64,000 nucleotides of DNA, taken from DASUAS01 sp963756895. Its GTDB lineage: Bacteria > Actinomycetota > Acidimicrobiia > IMCC26256 > DASPTH01. The position numbers and the translations under genes are program-made. Shown piece after piece: positions 45,435 to 54,574 of the stretch; position 1 is the first letter of the stretch, and every line of letters starts with the position of its first letter. The notes beneath the pieces are model-generated. The model was not told the DNA's origin, searched no databases, and was given only the letters and a program-made list of their open reading frames with translations. The DNA lies in the NCBI GenBank assembly GCA_963756895.1, contig CAVWPI010000005.1:131519-195518 (forward strand), read 5' to 3'.

Positions 45435-46675
45435 TTATACGACGTCAGCTGACGCAACCTCGACGTCGGGGCCGGTGTAGGTGGCGCGGATCCGGTAGCG
45501 GAGGCGGTGGGGATATTCCTCCAGGCCGTGCGCGATCCAGCCTGCCGAGCGTGCGATCGCGAACACCGCCTCGCCCGCGCCGTGCACCATGCGGGTCGCC
45601 TCGCCGAGCACACCGAGCGCGAAATCGATGTTCGGGTGCGGCCCGCCGTCGCGGGCCATCACGGCGCGCACGCCCTGCGCCGCGGTCCACAACCCGGGCG
45701 GCGGCTTCAGGCGCTCCACCGCGTCGAGGAGCACCGGGGTGCGAGGATCGGGACCTCGGTACACCTGGTGGCCGAACCCCGGGACGTGCTCGCCGTCGTG
45801 GAGGGCCTGACCGATGGCGGCTTCCGGGGTCGAGGCCATCGCGTCGCGGAGGAGGCTGCGCACGAACTCCGACGCGCCACCGTGCAGGGGACCGCCGACT
45901 GCGGCGAGTCCGGTGAGGAGCAGCAGGTACGGATCGGCCCACGTCGAGGCCGCGACCCGCACCGCCAGCGTCGACGTGGCGAGCTCGTGGTCGGCGAGGA
46001 GCGAGAGCGCCCGATCGAGGGCGCGCACGCGCGCGGTCGTCGCGTCGAGCGGGGACACGCGCGTCCACAGCCGCCGCGCGAGTGAGCCGGCTTCGCTCGG
46101 CTCGTCCGCACGTCGACCGGCGGGAGCGCCTCGACCATCGTGGCGAGCAGGGTGCCGGCGCGCGCGGCGACGGACGCGACCCGGCGGTCGTGGCGCATCG
46201 GGTCACCTGGACGCAGCGCCGCGACGATGATGCGCAGCCGATCGGGGAGCGGGGTGTCGGCCGGGAGCGCGGCCTGGACACGCCGGGCCGTCGCGAGGGC
46301 GCTGGGTTCCGCACTCCAGTGGTCGTGGGGACCGGCGGTGCCACCCCAGAGCCAGCTTGCGACCTCCTCGTACCGGGCGTCGACTGCGGCACGCGTCGCG
46401 TCCCAGCCGCGGTAGGAGAGGCGCCCGGCGGGGTCGAGCAGCGTGACGGATTGGTCGATCACCACCTCGAAGCCGTCCGTCCGCACGCGCGGCCGGCCGT
46501 GCGCCGCGAGCCGTTCGACGTCGTCGCGGTCGTAACGGCTGGTGCGGCTGCCGGGCGCCCGCTCCCGACGGACCAATCCCCGGCTCACGTAGGCGTAGAG
46601 GGTCTGGGGCTTGACCCCGAGCCGGGCCGTCGCCTGGGTCGCGGTGAGCCAGCGATCGTCGGTCACCGGTCCCAT
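45435..46675 (-). CDS. Citrate synthase-like enzyme with N-terminal DNA-binding (HTH) domain (one indel)
   Basis: About 413 residues. Residues 1-60 are a MerR/excisionase-type HTH: WLTATQATARLGVKPQTLYAYVSRGLV then ERAPGSRTSRYDRDDVERL. The rest is a citrate synthase: SYRGWDATRAAVDARYEEVASWLW, GPLHGGASEF, GFGHQVYRGPDPR and PNIDFALGVLG supply the His, His and Asp of the active site. A missing base near 46110 separates the two parts. Start ATG at 46675 or 46678 (GTG 46666 also possible). Divergent from a second citrate synthase across an operator-like palindrome. Confidence 0.83.
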
Positions 46676-46685
46676 CATATTGATA

Positions 46686-46702
46686 TTGATCAACGTTGAC
46701 AA
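46686..46702. promoter_or_regulatory. Palindrome between the divergent citrate synthase genes
   Basis: TTGATCAACGTTGACAA is an imperfect 17-bp palindrome with a perfect core TCAACGTTGA (46690-46699). A neighbouring TTGATA (46680-46685) adds a half-site. It stands between the two start regions and is a natural target for the HTH of the minus-strand citrate synthase. Confidence 0.5.
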
Positions 46703-46758
46703 GCAATGAGGTGAGGCGGACGCTCGGAGTGACCGACAACGAGAAGGAGATGGCACCG

Positions 46759-47906
46759 ATGACCATGACCGACGCCGCTGCCCCCCGCGGCCTGAAGGGT
46801 GTGATCGTCGCCGACACCGAGCTCGGCGACGTGCGAGGCCTCGAGGGCTTCTACCACTACCGCCAGTACTCGGCCCCCGAGCTGGCGGCGGTCCGCACCT
46901 TCGAAGACGTGTGGTACCTGCTCTTCGAGGGGGAGCTCCCCAGCACCTCGGCGACGCGACGCGTACGCCCGCCGCATCGCCGCCGCGCGGTACCTACCGC
47001 CCGAGGTGGCGACGCTCCTACCCGCACTGGTCGCGGGCCAGCCGCATCCGCTCGCCGCGCTGCGCACCGCGCTCTCGCAGCTCGCCGCGGTCGAGGGCAT
47101 GCCTCCCACGTACGACGCCGATCCGGAGACCATCCGCACCAACGCGATCCGGCTGGGTGCCGCGACGCCGGTGCTGATCGCCGGTCTGTACCGCGCGTCA
47201 CGCGGGCTGGCGCCGGTCGAGCCGCGCGACGACCTCGGGCACGCGGCCAACTACCTCTGGATGATCGACGGCGAGGTCCCCGATCCGCGTCGCGCGCGTG
47301 CCGTGGAGCAGTACCTGATCCTCGGCATCGACCACGGCTTCAACGCGTCGACGTTCACGGCGCGCGTGGTGACGTCCACCGGCGCCGACGTCGGTGCCGC
47401 GGTGGTGGCTGGCATCGGCGCGTTGTCGGGCCCGCTCCACGGTGGCGCCCCGAGCCGCGCACTCGACACCCTCGACGCCATCGGCACGCCCGACCGCACC
47501 GAAGCTTGGGTGCGCGACGCGGTCGGTGCCGGTGATCGCATCATGGGGTTCGGGCACCCGGTCTACAAGACGGCCGATCCGCGCTCGGTGATGCTGCCGC
47601 GACATCGCCCGCTCGCTCGGTGGCGACCGGGTCGAGTTCGCGGTGCAGGTCGAGGACACGGTGGAGCGCGTACTCGCCGAGCTCAAGCCCGGGCGCGAGC
47701 TGCACACCAACGTCGAGTACTACGCCGGCGTCGTCATGGAGCAGTGCGGTATCCCTCGCGAGCTGTTCACGTCCACCTTCGCCGCCAGCCGCGTCGTGGG
47801 TTGGTGCGCAAACGTGCTCGAGCAGTCGACCGAGACCGCGATCATCCGCCCGAGCGCCCGCTACGTGGGCCCGGAGGCGCCGGCGCCCGTGCCCATGCCC
47901 TCGTAG
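46759..47906 (+). CDS. Citrate synthase (two frameshifts)
   Basis: About 381 residues after correction. RGLKGVIVADTELGDVRGLEGFYHYR, YLLFEGELP, GPLHGGAPSRALDTL and GFGHPVYKTADPRS are citrate/2-methylcitrate synthase motifs. The third catalytic site reads NVEYYAGVVMEQCG, i.e. Glu where most family members have Asp. Condenses acetyl-CoA (or propionyl-CoA) with oxaloacetate. Extra C at about 46956 and about 47598. ATG at 46759 has AAGGAG 9 nt upstream. Confidence 0.88.
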
Positions 47907-47926
47907 GAGAGCCCGCGGGAACGACG

Positions 47927-48523
47927 TCAGGCCGGGAGGTACCGGCAGCAGAGCACGCCGGTGTTCGCCTGGGTCACCGACTCCAGGCGGAACCGGCGGG
48001 CGATGCCGTCGCTGGTGAAGATGCTCTTGCCCCCGCCGAGCACGATGGGCTCGATCATGAGGTCGAGCTCGTCGACGAGGTCGTTGGCGAGCAGCGCCTT
48101 CGCAACGGTCGCGCTGCCCATGATGTTGATGTCACCACCCGGTTGCGCGCGCAGCTCGTTCACCTTCGGCACGAGCTCGTCGCGCCGGATGATCGTGGTC
48201 GGTGACCACTTCGTCGCGTCGTCGTCGCTCAACGAGTCGGAGACGACGTACTTCTGCACGTTGTTCATCCAGTCCGTGAACGGGTCGTCGTCACCGGTGC
48301 GCTCGGGCCACGCGTCGGCCATCACTCTCCAGGTGCGCGCACCCTGCAGGATGGCATCGGTGTGCTCCATCGCGCCGCCGATGAAGCCGCCCATGATCTC
48401 GGGATCGAAGAACGGCATGGACCACCCGCCGTGCCGGAAGCCACCTTCGGTGTCCTCTTCCGCGCCGCCGGGCGCCTGCACGACGCCGTCGAGGCTGATG
48501 AACTCGCTGATCACGATGCGCAT
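47927..48523 (-). CDS. Dihydrofolate reductase-fold (RibD C-terminal-like) protein
   Basis: 198 residues. RIVISEFISLDGVVQAPGG, ILQGARTWRVMADAW, GGDINIMGSATVAKALLANDLVDEL and EPIVLGGGKSIF fit the small bacterial DHFR/RibD-C family that uses NADPH. True DHFR activity is doubtful; most of these are annotated as dihydrofolate reductase family only. Start ATG at 48523 chosen over 48556 because the fold begins there. Confidence 0.82.
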   Translation of the reverse strand: MRIVISEFISLDGVVQAPGGAEEDTEGGFRHGGWSMPFFDPEIMGGFIGGAMEHTDAILQGARTWRVMADAWPERTGDDDPFTDWMNNVQKYVVSDSLSDDDATKWSPTTIIRRDELVPKVNELRAQPGGDINIMGSATVAKALLANDLVDELDLMIEPIVLGGGKSIFTSDGIARRFRLESVTQANTGVLCCRYLPA

Positions 48524-48611
48524 GCAGGTACGACGATGCCACGGATCGGAATTCATCGCGTGTCCGGCGATCCGGAGGCCGGGACGGAGCGAGCGGACGC
48601 GAGCGAGGGGG

Positions 48612-49136
<525 letters not shown>

Positions 49137-49339
49137 CGTTGCGCTACAGGGACCGAGCGCGCGGACACCCGGCTGGGCGCGGACCGTCGGAATTCCGGCC
49201 GAGACTCCGGCGGCTGCTCCCGACGCGAAGAAGAAACCCCTTGCGCTCGGGTTCACGACCAAGCATAGTAACACCACTGTAATTCCAGAGGCGTCATTTC
49301 ACGGCGTCCGTAGCGTCTGCTTGGCAAGGGAGCACGCCG

Positions 49340-49678
49340 ATGCCCGATCCACTCACCATGAGTCCGATCACCAGCCCGATCACCTCCAGCCTGGCCGCCC
49401 TCGTGGCCACGCAACGGTTCTCGGGCGACGGCGAGCGCCGCTGGCAGGAGGAGGCCAACTGCCTGGGGGTCGATCCCGACCTCTTCTTCCCCGAGCGGGG
49501 AGCCTCCACGCGGGAGGCCAAGGCGGTGTGTCGGAGCTGCGAGGTGCGGGTCGACTGCCTCGAGTACACGCTCGCCCACGGTGAGAAGTTCGGGATCTGG
49601 GGCGGGCTCTCGGAGCGGGAGCGCCGCCGGGTGCGTCGCCAGCGCGCGCTGGAGCGCCGCACCGCGCTCGGCGCTTGA
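49340..49678 (+). CDS. WhiB-family iron-sulfur transcription factor
   Basis: 112 residues. Cys ligands at NCLGVDPDLFF, AKAVCRSCEVRVDCLEY (CxxC and CxxxxxC) and the G(I/V)WGG turn in KFGIWGGLSERERRRV define the Wbl family. A basic C-terminus binds DNA; the [4Fe-4S] cluster senses NO/O2 and interacts with sigma A. Closest in layout to WhiB2-like proteins of cell division. AAGGGAG serves as RBS. Confidence 0.92.
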   Translation: MPDPLTMSPITSPITSSLAALVATQRFSGDGERRWQEEANCLGVDPDLFFPERGASTREAKAVCRSCEVRVDCLEYTLAHGEKFGIWGGLSERERRRVRRQRALERRTALGA

Positions 49679-49704
49679 ACCGCGCCCGTAGTTCACACGA
49701 CCGC

Positions 49705-50571
49705 TCAGGGCTGGGCCGCACCACCACCTGCGACGCGAACCTCGATCGTGTCGTCGGGCCCGATGCCCGTCCACGCGCGGAAGTCGTCGTCGCAGCACGC
49801 GAGCTCGGCCGCGGGCAGCAGCCCCACCAGCTCGACGCGCGCGACGGTGCTGCCCGCCTCGCGCGCGAGCACGTCGACCGCTCGGCACGCGTCCTGTAGC
49901 CCGGTCCGCTCGAGCGCGACGAGGTTCATCGACACCTGCGCGCGGCCGACCGAGTCGAGATGCAGTCCGAGCGCGCGCACGCCGGGCAGGCCACCGTCGC
50001 GCTCGCGCACGCGCGTGGCGATGGCGCATGCGAGGCTCAGGTCGTCGCGCCCGAGCTCGCAGTTCACCGCCACCAACGGGTCGCGCGCACCCACGGCGAC
50101 CGCGCCGAGCGTCGGATGCGGGCGCGACGGTCCGGTGTCGGGCCGGCGCCCGGAGAAGGCGTCGTTGCGCACGTCGGGCAGCGTCCGGCCGTCGGGATCG
50201 GCGGCGTCGTAGAGGAACACGGGCAGCGCGAGCGCGCCCGCCGCCCACGTCGCGAAGGCGCGAGCCGCCTCCACGGCCTCCTCGCGTGTGCTCCCCGCGA
50301 GCGCGACGAACGGCACCACGTCGAGTGCTCCGAGTCGGGGATGGACACCGGAATGACCGCTCAGGTCCACGTGTTCCGCCACCGCGACCGTGAGCGCACG
50401 AACCCGGGCGGCGGTGTCGTCGACCCTCCCGCCGGCGGCCAGCGTGAACACCGAACGGTGATGATCGGCGTCGACGTGGCGGTCGAGGAGCGCCGGCCCG
50501 CACGCCGCGGTGAGCGCGTGGAGCGCGACGCGATCGCGACCCTCCGACACGTTGGGCACGCACTCGAGCAC
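49705..50571 (-). CDS. ftcD: Glutamate formimidoyltransferase (FtcD N-terminal type)
   Basis: 288 residues. LECVPNVSEGRDRVALHAL, DADHHRSVFTLAG, SGVHPRLGALDVVPF and VRALGLHLDSVGRAQVSMNL are diagnostic. The length equals the formiminotransferase domain alone, without the cyclodeaminase. It transfers a formimino group between formiminoglutamate and tetrahydrofolate; some relatives act on 5-formyl-THF instead. No hut genes are in view. GTG start at 50571. Confidence 0.9.
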   Translation of the reverse strand: MLECVPNVSEGRDRVALHALTAACGPALLDRHVDADHHRSVFTLAAGGRVDDTAARVRALTVAVAEHVDLSGHSGVHPRLGALDVVPFVALAGSTREEAVEAARAFATWAAGALALPVFLYDAADPDGRTLPDVRNDAFSGRRPDTGPSRPHPTLGAVAVGARDPLVAVNCELGRDDLSLACAIATRVRERDGGLPGVRALGLHLDSVGRAQVSMNLVALERTGLQDACRAVDVLAREAGSTVARVELVGLLPAAELACCDDDFRAWTGIGPDDTIEVRVAGGGAAQP

Positions 50572-50659
50572 CCGTGCAGGGTACGGCGGAGCGCGCACGG
50601 GACCACCGGTAGAGTGCCGCGCGATGAGCGGAGTGACCGCGAGCCGGGTGTCCCGGTTC

Positions 50660-50846
50660 GCAACGGAGCGGGGGCCGAGCGCCCCGGTGCGCAGCGCCGA
50701 GAGCGGATGACGATGAGCGCAGTGGCAACGGAGCGGGGGCCGAGCGCCCCGGTGCGCAGCGCCGAGAGCGGATGACGATGAGCGCAGTGGCAACGGAGCG
50801 GGGGCCGAGCGCCCGGTGCGCAGCGCTGAGAGCGGATGACGATGCG
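50660..50846. repeat. 65-bp tandem repeat, three copies
   Basis: The unit starts GCAACGGAGCGGGGGCCGAG at 50660, 50725 and 50790 (period exactly 65). The first two are nearly identical; the third lacks one C. Each unit contains an ATG-rich block (ATGACGATGAGC) and a short reading frame whose TGA overlaps the next ATG. The last copy leads directly into the luciferase-like gene start. Confidence 0.85.
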
Positions 50847-51831
50847 TCTCGGCCTCGCGCTCCCGCAGTACGACGACTCGGTCGCGGGCGAGTCGCCGCT
50901 GCCGTGGTCGCGTGTCGTCGAGTGGGCACGTGCGGCCGAAGCCGCCGGGTTCGACTCGCTGTGGCTGTCGGATCACCTCTTCTTCGACGTGGCGAAGTAC
51001 GGCGGACCCTCGCATCGCCAGGGGTGTCTGGATCCCATCGTCGCCCTCGCCGCGCTCGCGAGCGAGGTGACGCGCGTCCGTCTCGGCACGCTGGTGCTGT
51101 GCGAGGCGCTCCGTCCTGCCGCGGTGCTCGCGAAATCGCTGGCCAGCCTCGACGTCGTGTGCGGAGGTCGGCTCGACGTGGGCGTCGGCGCGGGGTGGTA
51201 CGAGCCCGAGTACGCGGCGATCGGGATGAGCATGCCGCGCCCGGGGGAGCGGCTCGACCGGCTGCGCGAGGCGGTCGCGATCCTCGACGATCTGCTGGGG
51301 GGAGGACCGTGCACCTTCGGCGGCACGTTCCACCGCGCGGCCGGTGCGGTGAACGAACCCGCCGCGGTGCAACGACCGCGGCCGCCGATCATCGTCGGCG
51401 GGAAGGGTGATCGCCTGCTCGAGGTGGTGGCGGAAGCGGCCGACGGATGGAACACGTGTTGGGTGTGGACCCCGGACGCCTATCGCGAGCGTCTGGACGT
51501 GCTCGGCCGGGCGTGCGACGCAGTCGGGCGTGACCCCGCGTCCGTCACCCGGTCGCTCGGGCTCTACACCCTCTGCGGCGAGGACGAGCGAGACCTCGAG
51601 GGGCGCTTCGAACGACTCCGGGCGCTGTCACCGCCCGGGGTGCTCGACTCGGTGACGCTCGAGCAGTGGCGCGAGGGTCGACTGGTGGGGACAGTCGAGC
51701 AGGTGCGGGAGCAGGCCGACGGGTGGGCCGCGCTCGGCGTCGAGACGCTCATCGTGGGGCTTGGGGCGGTCCCGTTCGCCGTGACCGCGCTCGACGACCT
51801 CGAATTGACGGCCCGCGCACTTCGCGGCTGA
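50842..51831 (+). CDS. LLM-class F420-dependent oxidoreductase
   Basis: 329 residues. RLGLALPQYDDSV, FDSLWLSDHLFFD, GGRLDVGVGAGWYEPEYAAIG and PPIIVGGKGDRLLEVVAEAADGWN match F420-dependent luciferase-like enzymes (TIGR03560-like group). Likely a hydride transfer enzyme with unknown substrate. Start could also be the ATG at 50836; both lie at the end of a tandem repeat. Confidence 0.88.
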   Translation: MRLGLALPQYDDSVAGESPLPWSRVVEWARAAEAAGFDSLWLSDHLFFDVAKYGGPSHRQGCLDPIVALAALASEVTRVRLGTLVLCEALRPAAVLAKSLASLDVVCGGRLDVGVGAGWYEPEYAAIGMSMPRPGERLDRLREAVAILDDLLGGGPCTFGGTFHRAAGAVNEPAAVQRPRPPIIVGGKGDRLLEVVAEAADGWNTCWVWTPDAYRERLDVLGRACDAVGRDPASVTRSLGLYTLCGEDERDLEGRFERLRALSPPGVLDSVTLEQWREGRLVGTVEQVREQADGWAALGVETLIVGLGAVPFAVTALDDLELTARALRG

Positions 51832-51885
51832 CCATGGCCTCCAGCCCAGGTAGCCTGGTGGGATCCCCTCGAAAGGGCCCACGTC

Positions 51886-52053
51886 ATGAACCTCGGCGCA
51901 ACCGAGCTCCTCATCATCCTCGCCGTCGTCCTCCTCCTCTTCGGCAGCACCCGCCTGCCCAAGCTGGCCAAGTCCCTCGGGCAGGCCAGCAAGGAGTTCA
52001 AGAAGGGCGTCGACGGCGAGGACGACGACACCAGCGAGACCAAGAGCGCCTGA
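51886..52053 (+). CDS. tatA: Twin-arginine translocase subunit TatA
   Basis: 55 residues: NLGATELLIILAVVLLLFGSTRLPKLAKSLG is the TatA/E membrane helix, FGxxRLPxLAK hinge and start of the amphipathic helix, with a short acidic tail. TatA assembles the pore for folded exported proteins. It stands just upstream of sigE-rseA; in Mycobacterium tuberculosis tatB lies in the sigE-rseA-htrA cluster, so this is a related arrangement. Confidence 0.92.
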   Translation: MNLGATELLIILAVVLLLFGSTRLPKLAKSLGQASKEFKKGVDGEDDDTSETKSA

Positions 52054-52061
52054 GCGGCCCT

Positions 52062-52136
52062 GTTCCCGGGGTGGACCCCCACCGGCATGACCGGTCCGGG
52101 CCGCCCCCGGGAACCGAGCGCCCCTGTCCCGTCGTT
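52062..52136 (+). promoter_or_regulatory. ECF-type promoter and inverted repeat before sigE
   Basis: GGGAACC (52109-52115) is followed after 17 bp by CGTT (52133-52136), matching the SigE-type ECF promoter consensus (GGAAC, about 16-17 bp, CGTT). The ATG at 52144 would be at the transcript start. GTTCCCGGGG (52062-52071) and CCCCGGGAAC (52105-52114) form a perfect inverted repeat whose right arm overlaps the -35; it may also terminate tatA transcripts. Confidence 0.6.
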
Positions 52137-52143
52137 CTGATCC

Positions 52144-52656
52144 ATGGCTGACGGTGTCCCCACGTGGGAAGAGGTCGCGCGCGACTACAGGCGCTTCCTC
52201 TACAACGTGGCGTACCGCTTGGCCGGCAACGACGACGACGCACAGGATCTGGTCCAGGAGTCGCTCATCAGGATCCGCAAGGGTCTCGAGCGCTACGAGC
52301 CCGGATCGCTGGAAGGCTGGTTGGCTCGGATCGTGACGAACGTGTTCCTCGACGAGGTCCGTCGGCGCAAGCGTCGACCCGCCGACGCCCTTCCCGACGA
52401 CCCCGAGCGGGTGCTCCCCTCCTCGCCCGCGGCCGACGAGGTGCCCACCGGCTTGTCCGACGAGGTCCAGCGCGCCCTCGGTTCGCTGCCCGACGACTTC
52501 CGGGTGCCGGTCGTGCTCTGCGACGTGAGCGACCTCTCCTACGAGCAGATCGCCGATGCCACGGGCGTGCCCATCGGCACCGTGCGGTCGCGCATCCACC
52601 GGGGGCGGCGTCTGTTCCGCGCCGCGCTCGTCGCCGACGGGGTGACCGGGCCATGA
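52144..52656 (+). CDS. sigE: ECF sigma factor, SigE type
   Basis: 170 residues. Region 2: YRRFLYNVAYRLAGNDDDAQDLVQESLIRIRKGLERYE with GWLARIVTNVFLDEVRRRKR. Region 4: VQRALGSLPDDFRVPVVLCDVSDLSYEQIADATGVPIGTVRSRIHRGR. Downstream anti-sigma and RseB-like genes, plus htrA nearby, point to an envelope-stress sigma. Likely autoregulated from the GGGAACC-CGTT promoter. Stop overlaps the anti-sigma start (ATGA). Confidence 0.9.
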   Translation: MADGVPTWEEVARDYRRFLYNVAYRLAGNDDDAQDLVQESLIRIRKGLERYEPGSLEGWLARIVTNVFLDEVRRRKRRPADALPDDPERVLPSSPAADEVPTGLSDEVQRALGSLPDDFRVPVVLCDVSDLSYEQIADATGVPIGTVRSRIHRGRRLFRAALVADGVTGP

Positions 52657-53138
52657 GCATGCGTGGCGACGCCCTCGATCCCGACATGCTGTCGGCGTAC
52701 CTCGACGGCGAGCTCACCGACGCGGAGCGCGTTGCGGTCGACGCGCAGCTCGAGGCGTCGGCCGAGTGGCGCGACGAGCTGGCTGAGGTGCGCGCCGCCG
52801 CGACGCCGTGCGCGGTGTGTCCCAACGCGAGGCGCCGGCGGGGTTCTGGGACGCGGTGCACGCGAGCGTCGTGGCCGACGACGCACCCGACGCCGCCGAC
52901 CGCGAGGTCGTCGTCCCCATCACCGCGCGCGCGGTCCACGCGACGGCGTTGGGGCTGGGTGGCGGCGTCAGCCGCGGCCGTGGCCGCCGTGGTCGCGGTG
53001 ATCGTCGTCCCGCACCGCAGCGAGGTGTCGCCGAACGTGGCCGCGGTGGTCGCGCAGCACGGCGCGCAGGGGTCCGACAACGGCGATCCGGTGAGCATGC
53101 TTGCACCCGTCGGTCCGCTCGCCGGGTTCCGCCGGTGA
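52653..53138 (+). CDS. rseA: Anti-sigma factor, membrane-anchored (two indels)
   Basis: About 161 residues. The cytoplasmic part begins DALDPDMLSAYLDGELTDAERVAVDAQLEASAEWRDELAEVR, typical of RsiW/RseA-type anti-sigma domains (the His/Cys zinc site is not obvious). It continues REAPAGFWDAVHASVV in another frame, then WVAASAAAVAAVVAVIVV as the membrane helix. One base is missing near 52802 and one extra near 52955. Overlaps sigE and the next gene on both sides, so a tight operon. Confidence 0.78.
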   Translation: MSMRGDALDPDMLSAYLDGELTDAERVAVDAQLEASAEWRDELAEVRAAATPCAVCPNARRRRGSGTRCTRASWPTTHPTPPTARSSSPSPRARSTRRRWGWVAASAAAVAAVVAVIVVPHRSEVSPNVAAVVAQHGAQGSDNGDPVSMLAPVGPLAGFRR

Positions 53139-54154
53139 CGGGATTGCGCCGACCGTCGACGATCGCGCTCTGCGCGCTCGCGACCTTCGCGCTGGCGTGG
53201 CCGATCGCGGCGTCGGCGGGCGCGGGCGACTCGGCCGACGCCCAGGAGGCGGTACGCCTCGTGCGCGGGACGCGCGACGCCGCGGCCGATCACGACTTCA
53301 GCGGTGACGCCACGGTCACCTGGACCACGCCGACGCGGACCGAGAAGACGCAGGTGCGCGTGACCGACGTCGGTGGTGCGGTCACCATCACGACCACTGG
53401 CGGCACCACCGTGGTCGACGAGGGCCGTCGTACCTACCTGCGCGACCGCCTCGGGTGGACCGGGCTGGTGGTCGAGCCGACCGCGCACGACCTGCCGTCT
53501 CCCAACCGCCGCTGGCGGCTCTCGACCGCAGGGAGCCGCACGGTGGCGGACCGCCCCGGCACCGTCGTGCTGGCCACCCGTCCCGACGGGAAACCGGCCC
53601 AGCGCCTGGTCGTCGACGACGCCACCGGCCTGCTGCTCGGCCGCGAGGTGCTCGGCCCGCGTGGGCAGGTCGAGCGCTCGGTGCGGTTCTCGAGCATCGA
53701 GGTCGGGGAGCGCGACGCGCGCACGATGTCGCCACCCGCCAACGTCACGAGCCGCACCGCGGAGAAGCTGACGTCGCTGCCCGACGGGTACCGCGCTCCG
53801 GGCGCGCCCGCGGGGTTCGAACTGGTGACGCGCTCACGCCATCCCGACGGCGTGCTGCTGTTCTACAGCGACGGTGTGTTCACCGCGTCGGTGTTCGAGC
53901 AGCAGGGTGACCTCGACTGGGGCGCGCTCCCGGGTGGCGGCAGCGACTCGCAGCTCGCCGACACCCGCACGCGCACCTACCACGAGGCGAGCGGCGACGT
54001 CGCGGTGTGGGCGCGCAACGGGCTCGTCTACACCTGCGTCACCGACGCGCCGAGCGACGTGTTCTCCGGCATGATCGGCGCGCTGGCGTCGGAGGGTCGC
54101 AGCACGCCCGAGGCGATCGTCGACTTCGTGCTCGGCCCCTTCGGCTGGGGCTGA
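53135..54154 (+). CDS. RseB/MucB-like sigma-E regulatory protein
   Basis: 339 residues, intact. A signal peptide (STIALCALATFALAWPIAASA), an N-terminal LolA-like domain (DFSGDATVTWTTPTRTEKTQV; RTYLRDRLGWTGLVVEP) and a C-terminal MucB/RseB domain (PAGFELVTRSRHPDGVLLFYSDG; VFSGMIGALASEG). RseB-type proteins protect the anti-sigma factor from proteolysis and sense lipid or envelope damage. Translationally coupled to rseA (GTGA). Confidence 0.8.
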   Translation: MTGLRRPSTIALCALATFALAWPIAASAGAGDSADAQEAVRLVRGTRDAAADHDFSGDATVTWTTPTRTEKTQVRVTDVGGAVTITTTGGTTVVDEGRRTYLRDRLGWTGLVVEPTAHDLPSPNRRWRLSTAGSRTVADRPGTVVLATRPDGKPAQRLVVDDATGLLLGREVLGPRGQVERSVRFSSIEVGERDARTMSPPANVTSRTAEKLTSLPDGYRAPGAPAGFELVTRSRHPDGVLLFYSDGVFTASVFEQQGDLDWGALPGGGSDSQLADTRTRTYHEASGDVAVWARNGLVYTCVTDAPSDVFSGMIGALASEGRSTPEAIVDFVLGPFGWG

Positions 54155-54170
54155 CCGCCCCAGCACGCGA

Positions 54171-54222
54171 CGAACCTGCGTCGCTCGTCGGGGTCGGACA
54201 CCCCCTGAACGACGCAGGTTCG
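54171..54222. terminator. Long inverted repeat between convergent genes
   Basis: CGAACCTGCGTCG (54171-54183) and CGACGCAGGTTCG (54210-54222) are perfect 13-nt complements; the 26-nt loop itself contains GGGGT-CGGAC-ACCCC. It lies between rseB (plus) and whiB (minus) and may terminate both. No U-tract. Confidence 0.65.
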
Positions 54223-54242
54223 GCTGAGAACGCGAGCGGGGT

Positions 54243-54524
54243 CTAGCGGGCGATGGAGACGGGACTCTCGACGCCGCGGCGGCGGCGCAGGATGCGACGG
54301 CGCTCGCGCTCGGAGGCACCGCCCCACACGCCGTGGTCGATGCGGTAGGTGAGCGCGTACTCCAGGCACTCCGGCTGCACCGAGCACTGCGCGCAGATGC
54401 GGCGGGCCTTGTCGACCCCGACGCCGTCGGACGGGAAGAACTCGCCCGGTGCGAGCGAGCGGCAGTGGGCGTGGAGCATCCACTCCTGCTCGTTGTGATC
54501 GGGGGGAGGGTTCAGGTCGTCCAT
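54243..54524 (-). CDS. WhiB-family transcription factor (WhiB1-like)
   Basis: 93 residues. HCRSLAPGEFFPSDG, ARRICAQCSVQPECLEYAL and HGVWGGASERERRRILRRRR contain the four Cys cluster ligands, the GVWGG turn and the basic DNA-binding tail. Compact, as in WhiB1/WhmE. Probably driven by a SigE-type promoter upstream, linking it to envelope stress. ATG at 54524; a GTG at 54530 is in frame. Confidence 0.9.
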   Translation of the reverse strand: MDDLNPPPDHNEQEWMLHAHCRSLAPGEFFPSDGVGVDKARRICAQCSVQPECLEYALTYRIDHGVWGGASERERRRILRRRRGVESPVSIAR

Positions 54525-54574
54525 GTGCACCCCAGTGCTTCGGCCAGAGTCGAGTGGAGCGGGTCGTCCTGTTC

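Noticed and set aside
50660..50846. CRISPR-like array
   Set aside because: Three units of 65 bp are tandem without variable spacers, so it is a simple tandem repeat.
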